DNA from: Mycobacterium colombiense
GTDB taxonomy: Bacteria > Actinomycetota > Actinomycetes > Mycobacteriales > Mycobacteriaceae
Reading direction: 5' to 3'
Length of the DNA stretch: 64,000 bases
Assembly: GCF_003284975.1 (NCBI RefSeq)
Contig: NZ_QMEU01000018.1
Span: 1 to 64,000 of the forward strand
A program made the position numbers and the translations under genes. Below are positions 17,661 to 27,627 of this stretch, piece by piece; the first letter of the stretch is position 1, and each line of letters opens with the position of its first letter. A model generated the notes under the pieces. It searched no databases. It worked only from the letters and a program-made list of their open reading frames with translations, and was not told the origin of the DNA.

Positions 17661-17681
17661 GCCGGTCAGTCTCTCACGACG

Positions 17682-17744
17682 CTATTCGTCGTCTTCGTGA
17701 CCCGATGCTCGACTCTCCCCCGCAAGCGGGAGGTGCCCCCGCAT
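17682..17744 (-). repeat. MIRU-like element with mini-ORF between the YbjN gene and gpm1
   Basis: The stop codon of the upstream gene (TGA) overlaps the ATG of a 20-codon mini-ORF that runs to a TAG 21 bp before gpm1. The segment shares with the third senX3-regX3 unit the palindromic GGGGGCACC core and the flanking GCATCGTCGTC-like bases. It appears to be a diverged MIRU copy. Confidence 0.6.
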
Positions 17745-18268
17745 CATCGCGCTTCGCGCTCTGCATCGTCGTCGTCGATCAAATGGGCGAACGCCTCGAG
17801 GTTTTTCAGCGACTCACCGCGCGACACCCGCCACTCCCACTCCTTTTGGATCGACGAGCGAAACCCCAACTCCAGCAACGTATTGAAGTCCGAATCCACC
17901 GCTTCGAGCACCTGCCCGAGCACCCGGTCGAGCTCGTCGGCGTCCACCGAAGCCAGCGACATGCGCCCCACCAGATAGATGTCCCCGACATTGTCGAGCG
18001 TGTAGGCCACGCCGTAGAGGCGGCGGTTGCGCTTGAGCAGGAAGCGGTAGACGCCTTCGTGATTCTCGTCGGGCTTGCGGCACACGAAGGCCTCGACCCG
18101 CACCGAATGCTCGCCGATGCTGAGGATGGTGTTGGTCTTGAGCTTGCGCTCGCCGGGCAGTTCCACCACCAGACCGGGCAGACCGCCATGCGCCCCAGCG
18201 TGTTTCGAGTAGTTCAGCCCACTGGCCTGCAGGGCATCCTCGATCACCTGGCTTACCGGTGGGCTCAT
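17744..18268 (-). CDS. YbjN domain-containing protein (Rv0487-like)
   Basis: This 174-residue protein matches Rv0487 and the YbjN/type III secretion chaperone-like fold. A two-layer alpha/beta pattern is seen ([48 protein letters not shown]), with a helical C-terminal half and an acidic tail (DDDDAEREA). No catalytic motif is present; a chaperone or adaptor role is assumed for the family. Its ATG overlaps the mshA stop by 4 bases, so it is coupled to mshA. Confidence 0.82.
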   Translation of the reverse strand: MSPPVSQVIEDALQASGLNYSKHAGAHGGLPGLVVELPGERKLKTNTILSIGEHSVRVEAFVCRKPDENHEGVYRFLLKRNRRLYGVAYTLDNVGDIYLVGRMSLASVDADELDRVLGQVLEAVDSDFNTLLELGFRSSIQKEWEWRVSRGESLKNLEAFAHLIDDDDAEREAR

Positions 18269-19539
18269 GCGCCCACCCCGCGGCGCTCGGTTGTGTACTC
18301 GCGGATCGCGCGCCGATAGCTGGCCAACAACGCGTCGGTGGTGTGGTCCCAGGAGAACGTGGCCGCGTGCGCGGCGGCCGCCCGGCCCATCGCATCTTCT
18401 TGCGGCGCAGGCATACGCAGCAGCCGGCCCAGCGCGTCCGCCCACCGCCCGACGTCGTGGCCGGCCACCAGTGTGCCGGTCACACCGTCGCGCACCGCCA
18501 CCGGCAGTCCGCCGACCGCGGCCGCGGCCACCGGCGTCCCACAGGCCTGCGCCTCGAGGGCGACCAGACCGAAAGACTCCGAATAACTGGGCACCGCAAC
18601 AAGATTGGCCGCCTGGAACAAAGTGGCCAGATTCGGGCGCGACTGCGGCGGCAGGAACGTGACGCGCTCGGTGATGCCGAGTTCGTCGGCCAGCCGGACC
18701 AATCCGTCCGGGGAGGCCAAACCGCTGCCCGAGGGCCCGCCGGCCACCACGATGCGCACCCCGGGCAGTTTCGCGGCGGCACGCAACACGATGTCGGGCG
18801 CCTTCAGCGGCTGGATCCGGCCGACGAACGCCACGATGTCTTCGTCGAGCGGCAGCCCCAGCGCGGTCCGGGCGGCCCGGCGATCGCCCGGGCGGAACAC
18901 GTCGAGGTCCACCCCGGGATGGACGACGTCGATCCGGGACGGGTCGGCGTGGTGAATCGAGATCAGTTGCCTGGCTTCGTCATCGGTGTTGACGATCAAC
19001 CGGTCCGCCTCGTCGACGACCTGTTGCTCGCCGACCGTGCGCAGCGGCGGTTCGGGCGAATCCCCCTCGGCCAGCGCCGCGTTCTTGACCGCGGCCAGCG
19101 TGTGCGCGGTGTGCACCAGCGGCACCGCCCACCGGTCGCGGGCCAGCCAACCGACCTGACCGGACAGCCAGTAGTGCGAATGCACGATGTCGTAATAGCC
19201 CGGCTCGTGCGACGCCTCGGCGCGCAACACCCCGGCCGCGAACGCGCACAGCTGGGTGGGCAGGTCGTACTTGTCCAGGCCTTCGAAGGGGCCCGCCACC
19301 ACGTTGCGCACCAGCACGCCGGGCGCCACCCGCGTGACCGGCGGGTCGGCCGAGGCGGTCGCCCGCGTGAAGATCTCCACCTCGATGCCGCGGCGCGCCA
19401 GGTGCAACGCGGTTTGCAGCACGTAGACGTTCATGCCGCCGGCGTCGCCGGTGCCGGGCTGGGCCAGTGGTGAGGTGTGGACCGCCAACACTGCGACCCG
19501 GCGCGGTTCGTTCAGCCGGAAAACGTCATCGTGGCGCAC
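18265..19539 (-). CDS. mshA: D-inositol-3-phosphate glycosyltransferase MshA
   Basis: This 424-residue protein is a GT4 glycosyltransferase that joins UDP-GlcNAc to inositol-3-phosphate, the first step of mycothiol synthesis. The signatures are [56 protein letters not shown] and [20 protein letters not shown]. The GTG at 19539 gives MRHDDVFR and matches a conserved VRHDD in M. tuberculosis MshA; an in-frame GTG at 19590 is an alternative. It follows the ROK regulator and is coupled to the YbjN gene. Mycothiol is the main small thiol in these bacteria. Confidence 0.93.
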   Translation of the reverse strand: MRHDDVFRLNEPRRVAVLAVHTSPLAQPGTGDAGGMNVYVLQTALHLARRGIEVEIFTRATASADPPVTRVAPGVLVRNVVAGPFEGLDKYDLPTQLCAFAAGVLRAEASHEPGYYDIVHSHYWLSGQVGWLARDRWAVPLVHTAHTLAAVKNAALAEGDSPEPPLRTVGEQQVVDEADRLIVNTDDEARQLISIHHADPSRIDVVHPGVDLDVFRPGDRRAARTALGLPLDEDIVAFVGRIQPLKAPDIVLRAAAKLPGVRIVVAGGPSGSGLASPDGLVRLADELGITERVTFLPPQSRPNLATLFQAANLVAVPSYSESFGLVALEAQACGTPVAAAAVGGLPVAVRDGVTGTLVAGHDVGRWADALGRLLRMPAPQEDAMGRAAAAHAATFSWDHTTDALLASYRRAIREYTTERRGVGA

Positions 19540-19600
19540 CCTGTCATCTTTACAGGATGGTTCGCCGGCCAGCCCAAGCGCGCTGGACACACCCGTCGTG

Positions 19601-20935
19601 TCAGGCGGATGACTCGTCGCGAGTCACGTCGTGCAGCCGGGCATCGAGCGCCCCGGCGCGCCGCATCGCCCCCAGCGGGTCGGCGTAAAGCCCCGACAGC
19701 GAGACGGTCCCCGCGCCGGCTTCCTGCACCCGGTTGCCGAAGGCGGTGAGGCGGATGTCGCGGGGCCCGAGGACGGAGCGTTCCAGGAACGCCGCCTCCA
19801 CCTGCTCCATCGCCTCGGGGTACTCGGTGAAGGCCTGGCCGCCGACCACCAGTTCGTCGGGGTTGAGCATGTCGCGCAGCAATGCCACCGCCTCGCCGAG
19901 CACGCGGCCCCGCTCGGCGAGCAGGTCCTTGGCCTGCTGGTTGCCGGCTCGGGCGACCCGCAGAAGATCCGCGATGCCGGCGGCGGAGCCGCTGGCGCGG
20001 TTGGTCGGGGCGAACGGCAGGATGCGCTGCTGGCGGGCGATGGCCACGACGGCCTCGTCGCTGACGGTGGACTCCAGCTGGCCGGTGCCGCCGAGCAATT
20101 CGGACTGCGCCGGCAAGGTCGCGATGGTGCCCGGGCCGCTGGCCGGCACGTGCACCCGCCCGCCGATCACCAGCGCGTAGCCCACGGTCTCGCGGGCGTA
20201 GACGTACAAGCTGGTGGGCGAGCTCGGCAGGAAGCGCCGCATGCCCAGGAGCAACTCGGCTCCGGCCATCGCGTCGACGTGCGAGGCCACCGATACCGGC
20301 AAGCCCAGGGCGTCGGCGAGCACCTGCCCCACCGGCGCCTGCCGCCAGCCCAGCCGCGGGTGGTCGACCTGGCCGGTGGCGCCGTCGACGGTGCCACCGA
20401 TGGCGACCCCCACCCACAGCGGCCGGCGGCGATGCCAGCGCCGCAGGTAGCGGCGGGCGCTGTCGGCCAGCGTCGCCAGCGCGGGCCCGGCCGGGTTACG
20501 CGGTGTCGGGGTTTCGACCGTGTCGAGCGTGCGGCCGAACAGGTCGGTGGCCACGATGCTGGTGGTCCGGGCACCGATGTGGATGCCCAGGGTCACAAAG
20601 GGTTCGTGGTTGACCTCCACCGGCACACGCGGTCGGCCGATGGCGCCGGAGACGGCCAGGTCGGCGCGTTCCCGGAGCAGGCCGGCTTCCAGCAGCGCGA
20701 TGACCTGACGGTTGACCGTGGCGATGCTCAGCGAGGTGACGCCGGCGATGACGTCGCGGCCGACGGGGCCGCGCAGCCGGACGGCCCGGAAGACCGAGGC
20801 CGCCGCCGAGTCGGGGATGTTCAGCGCCGGCGGCACGATCTGCCGGCGCACCGAGCGGTGGCCCTTTTGGCCCGGCAGGTGCCCGACGGCACGGCTGGGC
20901 GAATGATGGGTATGGGTGAGGGTATTGGTGCGCAC
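19601..20935 (-). CDS. ROK-family transcriptional regulator (Rv0485-like)
   Basis: This 444-residue protein has an N-terminal winged helix ([41 protein letters not shown]) followed by a sugar-kinase-like ROK domain ([37 protein letters not shown]). The canonical CxCGxxGC zinc site of ROK proteins is not seen. The start at 20935 (GTG) is preferred because AAGGA lies 5 bases upstream. It matches Rv0485, reported as a transcription regulator in M. tuberculosis. It is upstream of mshA and divergent from an SDR gene. Confidence 0.85.
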   Translation of the reverse strand: MRTNTLTHTHHSPSRAVGHLPGQKGHRSVRRQIVPPALNIPDSAAASVFRAVRLRGPVGRDVIAGVTSLSIATVNRQVIALLEAGLLRERADLAVSGAIGRPRVPVEVNHEPFVTLGIHIGARTTSIVATDLFGRTLDTVETPTPRNPAGPALATLADSARRYLRRWHRRRPLWVGVAIGGTVDGATGQVDHPRLGWRQAPVGQVLADALGLPVSVASHVDAMAGAELLLGMRRFLPSSPTSLYVYARETVGYALVIGGRVHVPASGPGTIATLPAQSELLGGTGQLESTVSDEAVVAIARQQRILPFAPTNRASGSAAGIADLLRVARAGNQQAKDLLAERGRVLGEAVALLRDMLNPDELVVGGQAFTEYPEAMEQVEAAFLERSVLGPRDIRLTAFGNRVQEAGAGTVSLSGLYADPLGAMRRAGALDARLHDVTRDESSA

Positions 20936-21114
20936 GAGCGTCCTTATTTGTCCGAATTTTGCTGGCCGTCTTGGCCACACCTGGCTGGGTCAGGAGCGGC
21001 AAAGTGCGCAGCAACAACACGCACCCGCCGCGCAAAGACACGCGGTGGTCGTGGTGTTGGACAGGGCGCTAAGGAGCACACGCAAAATCTAGCACGTTCA
21101 TTAAGGTTGTTTCG

Positions 21115-21864
21115 ATGGTTAGAACTGGCAGGAATGAACGAGTCGCAGTAATCACCGGGGCCAGCTCGGGGATCGGTGCAGCAACCGCCCGAATCCTGGC
21201 TGCGCAGGGCTTTCACGTCGTCGCGGTGGCGCGTCGATCCGACCGGATTCAGGCCCTGGCCAGTGAAATCGGCGGTACCGCGATTGTGGCCGATGTCACA
21301 GACGAGGCGGCGGTTGAAACATTGGCGAGCAAAGTGGACCGAGTCGATGTTCTGGTCAACAACGCCGGCGGCGCCCGGGGCCTGGCGCCGGTCGCCGACG
21401 CCGACCTCGAGCACTGGCGATGGATGTGGGAGACCAATGTCATCGGCACGCTGCGGGTCACCCGCGCGCTGTTGCCCAAGCTGATCGATTCCGGCGACGG
21501 GCTGATCATCACCGTCACTTCCGTTGCGGCACTTGAGGTTTACGACGGCGGCGCCGGATACACTGCGGCCAAACACGGCCAGGGAGCGCTGCACCGCACG
21601 CTGCGCGGCGAGCTATTGGGCAAGCCCGTGCGGCTGACCGAGATCGCGCCCGGCGCGGTCGAGACGGAATTCTCGTTGGTGCGCTTCGACGGCGACCAAC
21701 AGCGCGCGGAGGCCGTCTACACCGGCATCACCCCGCTGGTGGCCGAGGATGTGGCCGAGGTGATCGGATTCGTCGCCTCGCGGCCGTCGCACGTCGATCT
21801 GGACCTGATCGTGATGAAGCCGCGCGATCAGGCGACGACCTCCCGGTTTAACCGCCAGGGGTAG
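21115..21864 (+). CDS. Short-chain dehydrogenase/reductase (Rv0484c-like)
   Basis: This 249-residue classical SDR has all family motifs: [12 protein letters not shown] for NAD(P) binding, VLVNNAGG, a catalytic serine in TVTSVAAL and YTAAKHGQ. It should be a cytosolic oxidoreductase of unknown substrate. AAGG lies about 9 bases before the ATG. It is divergent from the ROK regulator, which may control it, and its end overlaps the convergent lprQ end by 17 bp. Confidence 0.87.
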   Translation: MVRTGRNERVAVITGASSGIGAATARILAAQGFHVVAVARRSDRIQALASEIGGTAIVADVTDEAAVETLASKVDRVDVLVNNAGGARGLAPVADADLEHWRWMWETNVIGTLRVTRALLPKLIDSGDGLIITVTSVAALEVYDGGAGYTAAKHGQGALHRTLRGELLGKPVRLTEIAPGAVETEFSLVRFDGDQQRAEAVYTGITPLVAEDVAEVIGFVASRPSHVDLDLIVMKPRDQATTSRFNRQG

Positions 21865-23176
21865 CGGTGCCGGTGCCGGCCGGTGACGTCGACGTGGTCG
21901 GAGTGCCGGACAGGGTCGGCGCGTTGGACGGCGTGACCGGCGCGGTGACCGGGATCTGGGTTGACGGCGGGCGCGCGGTCGGCGGCGGCAGCGCCGACAT
22001 GGCCACCCAGGTGTCCCAGTCCACGGCCCAGTCCCAGATGTCACCGTCGGAGTAGGACAGCTGGATCGTGCTGCCGGTGACTTCGACCGGGTCGCCATAC
22101 ATCGCCGACTGGAAGTACTGCTCGGCGTCGCCCGTCGAGAGGTTGATGCACCCGTTGGTGACGTTGGTGTTGCCCTGCGCGCCGGCGCTGGCCGGGTTGG
22201 CGTGGATGAACTCGCCATTGTTGGAGATCCGGACCGCCCAGCGCTCGTGCACGTGGCTGTAGCCGGCCGCCGGGTTGGACATGTAGAAGTCGGCGTACTT
22301 CTCGCTGACCACGTGGATGCCGTTGCGGGTGACGTTGCGCGCCTTGTCGGCTTCGCCGTAGCTGCACGGGAAGTCCATGATGACGCCCTCGTCGCGGATC
22401 ACCTGGATGCGGTGCGAGGACACCTCGGCCTTGACCACCTGGCGCCGACCGATCTGGATGTTCAGCGAGATGTCCTCGGCGCCGTAGGCGCTGTCGCCGA
22501 ACGGCAGACCATACAGCTTGGCCTCGACGTTGACCGTGGTGCCCGCGGGGTAGTACTCGCGGGTGCGCCAGTGCGCACGCGCACCGGCGGCCTCGTCGGG
22601 CAGCCAGGCCCAGCTGCCCTCGACGGGCGGGTTCGTGGTGACGGTGAGCGCCTTTTCGACGGCGGCCTTGTCGGTGATCGGCGCGTCGAACTGGATGATG
22701 ATCGGCGCCGCGACGCCCACGGTCTGGCCGTCGGCGAGCTGGAAGGCGCCCCCGATCTTCTTGGTGGGAGACACCGTGGTGAACTTGCCTGCCACCGGGA
22801 TCGCCTTGCCGTCGTGCCCGACGGCCGAGCCGCTCCACGTGTACGTCTGGTCGTAGCCCAGCGGCTCGGAGGTCGTGTAGACGGTGCGGTCTTGATTGAA
22901 GGCGCCCGCGACGGCCTTGCCCGACGAATTGGACAACGCGACGTGTTGAAACCAGCCGTCGGTCACCTCGACGCTGACCGGGGCGATCGGCACCACGTTC
23001 TCGGTCGCGTTGGCGGGCTGGTACTTGAGCTGCGGTGCCGGCTGCTCCTTCTTCTCGGCCTGGTTCGCGGTCGTGCCGCCGCAGGCGGCCAACACGTTGG
23101 GGGCGAACACACCCAGTCCCAGGGTCGCCAAAGCCGCACGCCGGTTGAACGGCCGCGGGGCGCTGGACGGGGTCAC
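21848..23176 (-). CDS. lprQ: L,D-transpeptidase lipoprotein (LdtMt5/LprQ-like)
   Basis: This 442-residue exported enzyme makes 3-3 crosslinks in peptidoglycan. The N-terminus has a basic RR, a hydrophobic stretch and the lipobox VLAACGG, so it is lipid-anchored outside the membrane. Ig-like domains follow (~50-250), then the YkuD domain with HVHERWAV, a catalytic region [16 protein letters not shown], and the cysteine in NGCINLS. The C-terminus is a Pro/Thr-rich tail. The canonical SHGC motif reads TNGC, as in M. tuberculosis Rv0483. I chose the GTG at 23176; an upstream TTG at 23185 is also possible, and sequence similarity to Rv0483 extends slightly upstream. It follows murB. Confidence 0.88.
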   Translation of the reverse strand: MTPSSAPRPFNRRAALATLGLGVFAPNVLAACGGTTANQAEKKEQPAPQLKYQPANATENVVPIAPVSVEVTDGWFQHVALSNSSGKAVAGAFNQDRTVYTTSEPLGYDQTYTWSGSAVGHDGKAIPVAGKFTTVSPTKKIGGAFQLADGQTVGVAAPIIIQFDAPITDKAAVEKALTVTTNPPVEGSWAWLPDEAAGARAHWRTREYYPAGTTVNVEAKLYGLPFGDSAYGAEDISLNIQIGRRQVVKAEVSSHRIQVIRDEGVIMDFPCSYGEADKARNVTRNGIHVVSEKYADFYMSNPAAGYSHVHERWAVRISNNGEFIHANPASAGAQGNTNVTNGCINLSTGDAEQYFQSAMYGDPVEVTGSTIQLSYSDGDIWDWAVDWDTWVAMSALPPPTARPPSTQIPVTAPVTPSNAPTLSGTPTTSTSPAGTGTATPGG

Positions 23177-23256
23177 GAAAATCAAAGATACCGGGGAAAA
23201 TCGGCCAGCCCGGCCACGACAAAACGGGCCCGGACACGCGTCGGCGAAATTTGCGG

Positions 23257-24372
23257 CTACAGCCTGCAGCCGAGCAGGACGGGCTCGGGGACCAATGTGA
23301 TGCCAAACACAGCCTGCACGCCGTCTCGGATGGTTCTGGCCAGCGCTATCACGTCCTGTGAGCTGGCGCCGCCGCGGTTGGTCAGCGCCAGCGCGTGCTT
23401 GGTGGACAGCCGGCAGGGCCTTTCGAGGCCGTCCGGGCCCGGATTCGGGTAGCCCTTGCCGAATCCGGCCCGCTCCACCAGCCAGCCGGCGGCCAGCTTG
23501 ACGCCGTCGGGCGCGGGGTAGTTCGGCACCGGCCCGCCGACGGCGGCGGCCAACCGCTCGTAGGCGTCCGGGGCGATCACCGGGTTGGTGAAGAACGAGC
23601 CCACGCTCCAGGTGTCGTGGTCGGCCGCGTCGAGCACCATGCCCTTGCGCGCCCGCAGCGACAGCACCGCGTCGCGGACGGCCCGCGGGTCGGCGCGCTC
23701 GCCGCCGGCCACGTTCAACTCGGCGGCCAGCTCGCCGTAGCGCAGCGGCGCGCTGCGCCCGGACGCGTCCAGCGCGAACTCCACTTCCAGTACGACGGAA
23801 GGCATTTCGAGTGCAGTGCCGGCGCGTTTGAACACACTGGTGCGGTAGCCGAAGCCCAGCTCGCTGCCCGGCACCCAGCGCACCTGCCCGCTGGCGCGAT
23901 CGAGCACCCGAACGCGGGTGATGGTGTCGGAGACCTCGGCGCCATATGCGCCGACGTTCTGAACCGGGGTGGCCCCGGCCGAGCCGGGGATGCCGGACAG
24001 GCATTCCAGCCCGCCGAGGCCGTGCTCGATCGCGGTGACCACGACGTCGTCCCACACAGCGCCCGCCTGCGCACGGACCAGGTTGCCCTCGACGGTGATG
24101 CCGTCATTAGCCAGCCGCACCGCGGTCAGGTCGGTCAGGCCGTCGGAGATCACCAGGTTGGAGCCGCCGGCGAAGACCAGCACCGGGTCGCGTTGCCCGC
24201 CGGCGGTTTCGGCGTCCAGCTGCCGCAACGTGGCGACCACCTGCTCGCTGGTGGTGCAGGTGATCAGGCGGCGCGCGGTCGGTCCGACCCGCAGGGTGGT
24301 CAGTGGGGCCAGTGGCACCGCGTCGGCCACCGCCGCGCCGGCGAACTCCGCGCCGGCACCGCTGGATTTCAT
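23257..24372 (-). CDS. murB: UDP-N-acetylenolpyruvoylglucosamine reductase
   Basis: This 371-residue flavoprotein reduces UDP-GlcNAc-enolpyruvate to UDP-MurNAc with NADPH in the cytosol. FAD-binding blocks are [15 protein letters not shown] and [33 protein letters not shown] is the signature, and [11 protein letters not shown] holds the catalytic serine. It starts 26 bp from the divergent Rv0481c-like gene, with -10 elements that overlap. With lprQ downstream (80 bp gap), it links precursor synthesis and crosslinking. Confidence 0.95.
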   Translation of the reverse strand: MKSSGAGAEFAGAAVADAVPLAPLTTLRVGPTARRLITCTTSEQVVATLRQLDAETAGGQRDPVLVFAGGSNLVISDGLTDLTAVRLANDGITVEGNLVRAQAGAVWDDVVVTAIEHGLGGLECLSGIPGSAGATPVQNVGAYGAEVSDTITRVRVLDRASGQVRWVPGSELGFGYRTSVFKRAGTALEMPSVVLEVEFALDASGRSAPLRYGELAAELNVAGGERADPRAVRDAVLSLRARKGMVLDAADHDTWSVGSFFTNPVIAPDAYERLAAAVGGPVPNYPAPDGVKLAAGWLVERAGFGKGYPNPGPDGLERPCRLSTKHALALTNRGGASSQDVIALARTIRDGVQAVFGITLVPEPVLLGCRL

Positions 24373-24380
24373 GGCCCGTA

Positions 24381-24390
24381 ACGGTAGCCT
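24381..24390. promoter_or_regulatory. Overlapping divergent -10 elements of murB and the Rv0481c-like gene
   Basis: ACGGTAGCCT contains TAGCCT (24385-24390, plus strand) and TACCGT (24386-24381, minus strand), sharing the central TA. Each lies exactly 8 bases from its start codon (ATG at 24399 and at 24372). No Shine-Dalgarno is seen for either gene. Confidence 0.5.
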
Positions 24391-24398
24391 GACCTGCT

Positions 24399-24911
24399 AT
24401 GCCGCGTTCATTCGACTTGTCGGCCGATTACGACGGCACTGTTGACGAGGTGCATCGCGCCTTCACCGATGAAAATTATTGGCGGGCCCGGCTGGCCGGG
24501 TCCGGCGTCGACGTGGCCACGCTGGAGTCGATCCGCGTCGGTGACGAGGACACCGTCGAGGTCGTCACCCTGCAGGTGATCCGCAGCGACAAGCTGCCGG
24601 GGATGGTCACCCAATTGCACAGCGGGGACCTGCGCATCCGCCGCGAGGAGGCGTGGGGGCCGGTCGCCGGCGGCGCCGCGACGGGGTCGGTCGCCGGTTC
24701 CATCGTGGATGCGCCGGTGAACCTGGCCGGCACCGCCGTCCTGGAGCCCATCGAAGAGACCGGCGGTGCCCGGCTGACGTTCCGCGCCACCGTCCAGGTG
24801 CGCGTCCCGATCATCGGCGGCAAGTTGGAGAACATCATCGGCACCCGGCTGGCCGAACTGGTCGCCGCCGAGCAGCGATTCACCACGGAGTGGATCGCCA
24901 AAACGGCCTGA
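24399..24911 (+). CDS. DUF2505 family protein (Rv0481c-like)
   Basis: This 170-residue protein matches Rv0481c and DUF2505, a START/SRPBCC-like fold that forms a hydrophobic cavity. Helix-grip features are the N-terminal SFDLSADYDGTVDEVHRAFTD strand-helix, the beta sheet (ARLTFRATVQVRVPIIGGK) and the long C-terminal helix (ENIIGTRLAELVAAEQRFTTEWI). It may bind a lipid; this is inferred from the fold. It is divergent from murB with a 26-bp intergenic region and is followed by the nitrilase gene. Confidence 0.82.
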   Translation: MPRSFDLSADYDGTVDEVHRAFTDENYWRARLAGSGVDVATLESIRVGDEDTVEVVTLQVIRSDKLPGMVTQLHSGDLRIRREEAWGPVAGGAATGSVAGSIVDAPVNLAGTAVLEPIEETGGARLTFRATVQVRVPIIGGKLENIIGTRLAELVAAEQRFTTEWIAKTA

Positions 24912-24921
24912 GGCTTTCGAC

Positions 24922-25000
24922 CGTCGCCGGGCCTGAGCTGCATTGCCCAACTCCTCCGCCCGCCGCCGTAGCGGCGCGCATCGTCGCCGGGCCTAAGCTG
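24922..25000 (+). repeat. Direct repeat around the nitrilase promoter
   Basis: CGTCGCCGGGCCTGAGCTG (24922-24940) and CGTCGCCGGGCCTAAGCTG (24982-25000) differ by one base and are 60 bp apart. The second copy contains the -10 TAAGCT; the first has TGAGCT in the same place. Confidence 0.7.
24994..24999 (+). promoter_or_regulatory. Leaderless -10 element for the nitrilase-family gene
   Basis: TAAGCT ends 7 bases before the ATG at 25007; no Shine-Dalgarno is visible. Confidence 0.5.
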
Positions 25001-25006
25001 GCGCTC

Positions 25007-25831
25007 ATGCGAATCGCCTTGGCGCAGATCCTCAGCGGCACCGACCCGGCAGCAAACCTGCAGCTGGTGAACAAATACAGCCGCCGGGCCGCCGACGCGG
25101 GCGCGCAGCTGGTGGTGTTCCCCGAGGCGACCATGTGCCGGTTCGGAGTGCCGCTGGGGCCGATCGCCGAGCCGGTTGACGGGCCCTGGGCCGACGGGGT
25201 GCGACGCATCGCTACCGACACCGGCATCGCGGTCGTCGCCGGCATGTTCACGCCGTCCGGCGATGGGCGGGTGAAAAACACGCTGATCGCGGCCGGCGCT
25301 GACGGCCCCGACGCCCACTACGACAAGATCCACCTCTACGACGCCTTCGGCTTCACCGAATCGCGCACGGTCGCGCCGGGACACGACCCGGTGGTGATCA
25401 CGGTCGACGGCGTCCAGGTCGGGCTGACCGTCTGCTACGACATTCGGTTTCCGGCGCTGTACACCGAGCTGGCCCGCCGCGGGGCCCAGGTGATCGCCGT
25501 GTGCGCGTCCTGGGGAGCGGGTCCCGGCAAACTCGACCAGTGGACGCTGCTGGCCCGCGCCCGCGCGCTCGATTCGATGAGTTACGTCGCGGCGGCCGGC
25601 CAGGCCGATCCCGGTGACGCTCACGGATCCGGTTCGGGCGCACCGACCGGCGTCGGCGGCAGCCTGGTGGTCTCCCCCTTTGGTGACGTCGTCGCCTCGG
25701 CCGGCTCGCAGCCACAGCTGGTGGTGGCCGACATCGACGTCGACCGGGTCGCCGAGGCCCGCAAAAGCATCGCGGTCCTTAGCAACCGCTCGGACTTTGC
25801 TCAGGTTGATAGGGCAGAATCGGTCGGGTGA
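25007..25831 (+). CDS. Carbon-nitrogen hydrolase (Nit1/deaminated glutathione amidase-like)
   Basis: This 274-residue protein has the nitrilase-superfamily triad: Glu in VVFPEATM (~41), Lys in HYDKIHLYDAFGF and Cys in GLTVCYDIRFP. The YDAFGFTES and CYDIRFPALY segments are typical of Nit1-type omega-amidases that hydrolyse deaminated glutathione or alpha-ketoglutaramate. It matches Rv0480c. The start at 25007 is fixed by the leaderless -10; upstream in-frame codons have no signal. Its stop overlaps the next GTG (GTGA). Confidence 0.85.
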   Translation: MRIALAQILSGTDPAANLQLVNKYSRRAADAGAQLVVFPEATMCRFGVPLGPIAEPVDGPWADGVRRIATDTGIAVVAGMFTPSGDGRVKNTLIAAGADGPDAHYDKIHLYDAFGFTESRTVAPGHDPVVITVDGVQVGLTVCYDIRFPALYTELARRGAQVIAVCASWGAGPGKLDQWTLLARARALDSMSYVAAAGQADPGDAHGSGSGAPTGVGGSLVVSPFGDVVASAGSQPQLVVADIDVDRVAEARKSIAVLSNRSDFAQVDRAESVG

Positions 25832-26871
25832 CGAACCCACAAGGACCACCGAACCCGGACCCGTCGAAGTGGGCCCGTCCCTCCAACCAAGGGCCCTTCG
25901 GCCAGCCCCCCACTGAGCGGCCGACCGAGCGGATCAGCACCGGCGGCCCGGGGCACGTGCCCCCGCCGCCGCCCGCCCCCGGTCCCCCGCCTGGGCAGAC
26001 CGAGCGATTCGGCACCCCCCAGCCGAACATGCAGCAGCCCGGCTACCCGCCCCCGCCGACCCCGCCCGCCGGCCCGACCGAGCGGCTGGCCGCCCAACCA
26101 GGCGACGACGCGACACCGGGGAAGAAGAAACGCCGCTTCGGCCGTGACCCGGTCTCCGTCCTGCTGATCTTCATCATCGTGTTCGCGCTGATCATCGCCG
26201 CGCTCATCGGGGCCGAGCTCTACGTGCGCCACGTTGCGGACACCAAGGTCGCCGAGGCGGTGGCCTGTGAGGTCAAGGACCAGGCCACCGCGTCCTTCGG
26301 CGTGACGCCCCTGATGCTGTGGCAACAGGCGACGAAGCACTACACCAACATCTCGGTGCAGACGGCCGGCAACAACATCCGCGATGCCAAGGGCATGAAG
26401 CTCTCGATCAACATCAACGACGTGCGCATCAAGGACAACGGCAACTCGAAGGGCACCATCGGCGCCCTGGACGCCACCATCAGCTGGACCAGTGACGGCA
26501 TCAAGCAGTCGGTACAGAACGCCATCCCGGTGCTGGGCCCGTTCGTCACCAACACCGTGACGACGCACCCCGCCGACGGCACGATCGAGTTGAAGGGCAT
26601 GTTGGACAACATCACCGCCAAGCCGGTGGTGTCGGGCACCGGGTTGCAGCTGCAGATCGTCAGTTTCAACGCGCTCGGCTTCACGATGCCCAAGGAGTCC
26701 GTGCAGTCGACGCTGGACGACTTCACCTCGAACCTGACCAAGAACTACCCGCTGGGCATCCACGCCGACAGCGTGCAGGTCACGGATACCGGTGTGACGA
26801 GCCACTTTTCGACGCGCAACGCCACCATCCCCACCGGCAACGACAACGACCCCTGCTTCGCCAACCTGTGA
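25828..26871 (+). CDS. DUF2993 (LmeA-like) membrane-anchored protein
   Basis: This 347-residue protein matches Rv0479c. The first ~105 residues are Pro/Gly-rich with repeated PTER[FIL] motifs. One transmembrane helix follows (VSVLLIFIIVFALIIAALIG), then a periplasmic DUF2993 domain with the CEVKDQ start and the CFANL end cysteine. LmeA of the same family acts in lipomannan elongation and binds phosphoinositides; a lipid-binding envelope role is inferred. The GTG overlaps the nitrilase stop, so the genes are coupled. It converges on deoC. Confidence 0.82.
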   Translation: MTNPQGPPNPDPSKWARPSNQGPFGQPPTERPTERISTGGPGHVPPPPPAPGPPPGQTERFGTPQPNMQQPGYPPPPTPPAGPTERLAAQPGDDATPGKKKRRFGRDPVSVLLIFIIVFALIIAALIGAELYVRHVADTKVAEAVACEVKDQATASFGVTPLMLWQQATKHYTNISVQTAGNNIRDAKGMKLSININDVRIKDNGNSKGTIGALDATISWTSDGIKQSVQNAIPVLGPFVTNTVTTHPADGTIELKGMLDNITAKPVVSGTGLQLQIVSFNALGFTMPKESVQSTLDDFTSNLTKNYPLGIHADSVQVTDTGVTSHFSTRNATIPTGNDNDPCFANL

Positions 26872-26949
26872 CGGCGAGCTTCTAGGCGGACGGCTCAGTC
26901 CGTCCGGCGACGATGCGCGCCGGACCGGCGGGCTGAGGAGCCGGACAAA

Positions 26950-27627
26950 TCACTCCAGGCCGTCGAGCACCGCCCGGGTGCCCGACAGCCCCAGCCGGGT
27001 GGCGCCGGCGTCCAGCATCGCGAGCGCGTCCGCGGCGGAGCGGATGCCGCCGCTGGCCTTCACCCCGAGGCGTCCGCCGACCGTCTTCGCCATCAGGGCA
27101 ACCGCGCGCACGGATGCGCCGCCGGCCGGATGAAACCCGGTCGACGTCTTGACGAAATCGGCGCCGGCCTCTTCGGCGGCGCGGCATACCCGCGCCAGCG
27201 TGGCCTCGTCGGCCAGGGCCAGCAGCGCCGCCGACTCCACGATCACCTTGAGCACGGCGCCGCCGATCGCGTCGCGCACGGCCTGGACGTCCGAGCGCAC
27301 CGCGTCGATGTCGCCGGCCAGCGCCGCCCCCACGTCGATGACCATGTCGATCTCGGTGGCACCGGACGCGACGGCCAGGGCCGCCTCGTGCGCCTTAACC
27401 GCCGGCAGGTGCTTGCCCGAGGGAAAACCCGCCACACTGGCCACCCGCAACCCGGTGCCGGCCCGCACCGCGACGGGCACCATCGGGGGCGAGACGCACA
27501 CCGCGTAGACGCCGAGTTCGGCCGCTTCGGCGACCAGGGCGGTCACGTCGGCGTCGGTTGCTTCGGGCTTGAGCAGCGTGTGGTCGACGAACGCCGCCAA
27601 CTGCGCGCGGCTGGGTTGGGTTGCCAT
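26950..27627 (-). CDS. deoC: Deoxyribose-phosphate aldolase
   Basis: This 225-residue TIM-barrel protein cleaves 2-deoxyribose-5-phosphate to glyceraldehyde-3-phosphate and acetaldehyde. [12 protein letters not shown] is the N-terminal signature, KVIVESA and [13 protein letters not shown] hold the barrel core, and [10 protein letters not shown] holds the Schiff-base lysine. The ATG at 27627 overlaps the Rv0477-like stop by one base (TGATG); an upstream extension of the frame has no start signal. It matches Rv0478. Confidence 0.94.
   Translation of the reverse strand: MATQPSRAQLAAFVDHTLLKPEATDADVTALVAEAAELGVYAVCVSPPMVPVAVRAGTGLRVASVAGFPSGKHLPAVKAHEAALAVASGATEIDMVIDVGAALAGDIDAVRSDVQAVRDAIGGAVLKVIVESAALLALADEATLARVCRAAEEAGADFVKTSTGFHPAGGASVRAVALMAKTVGGRLGVKASGGIRSAADALAMLDAGATRLGLSGTRAVLDGLE

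Noticed and set aside
21848..24055. 735-codon frame running through lprQ into murB
   Set aside because: The upstream 290 codons are an Arg-rich out-of-frame reading of murB. The real lipoprotein begins near 23176 before its lipobox.
26875..26949. Terminator between the DUF2993 gene and deoC
   Set aside because: A CGGACGG/CCGTCCG hairpin exists but no T-run follows on either strand, so it is too weak to call.
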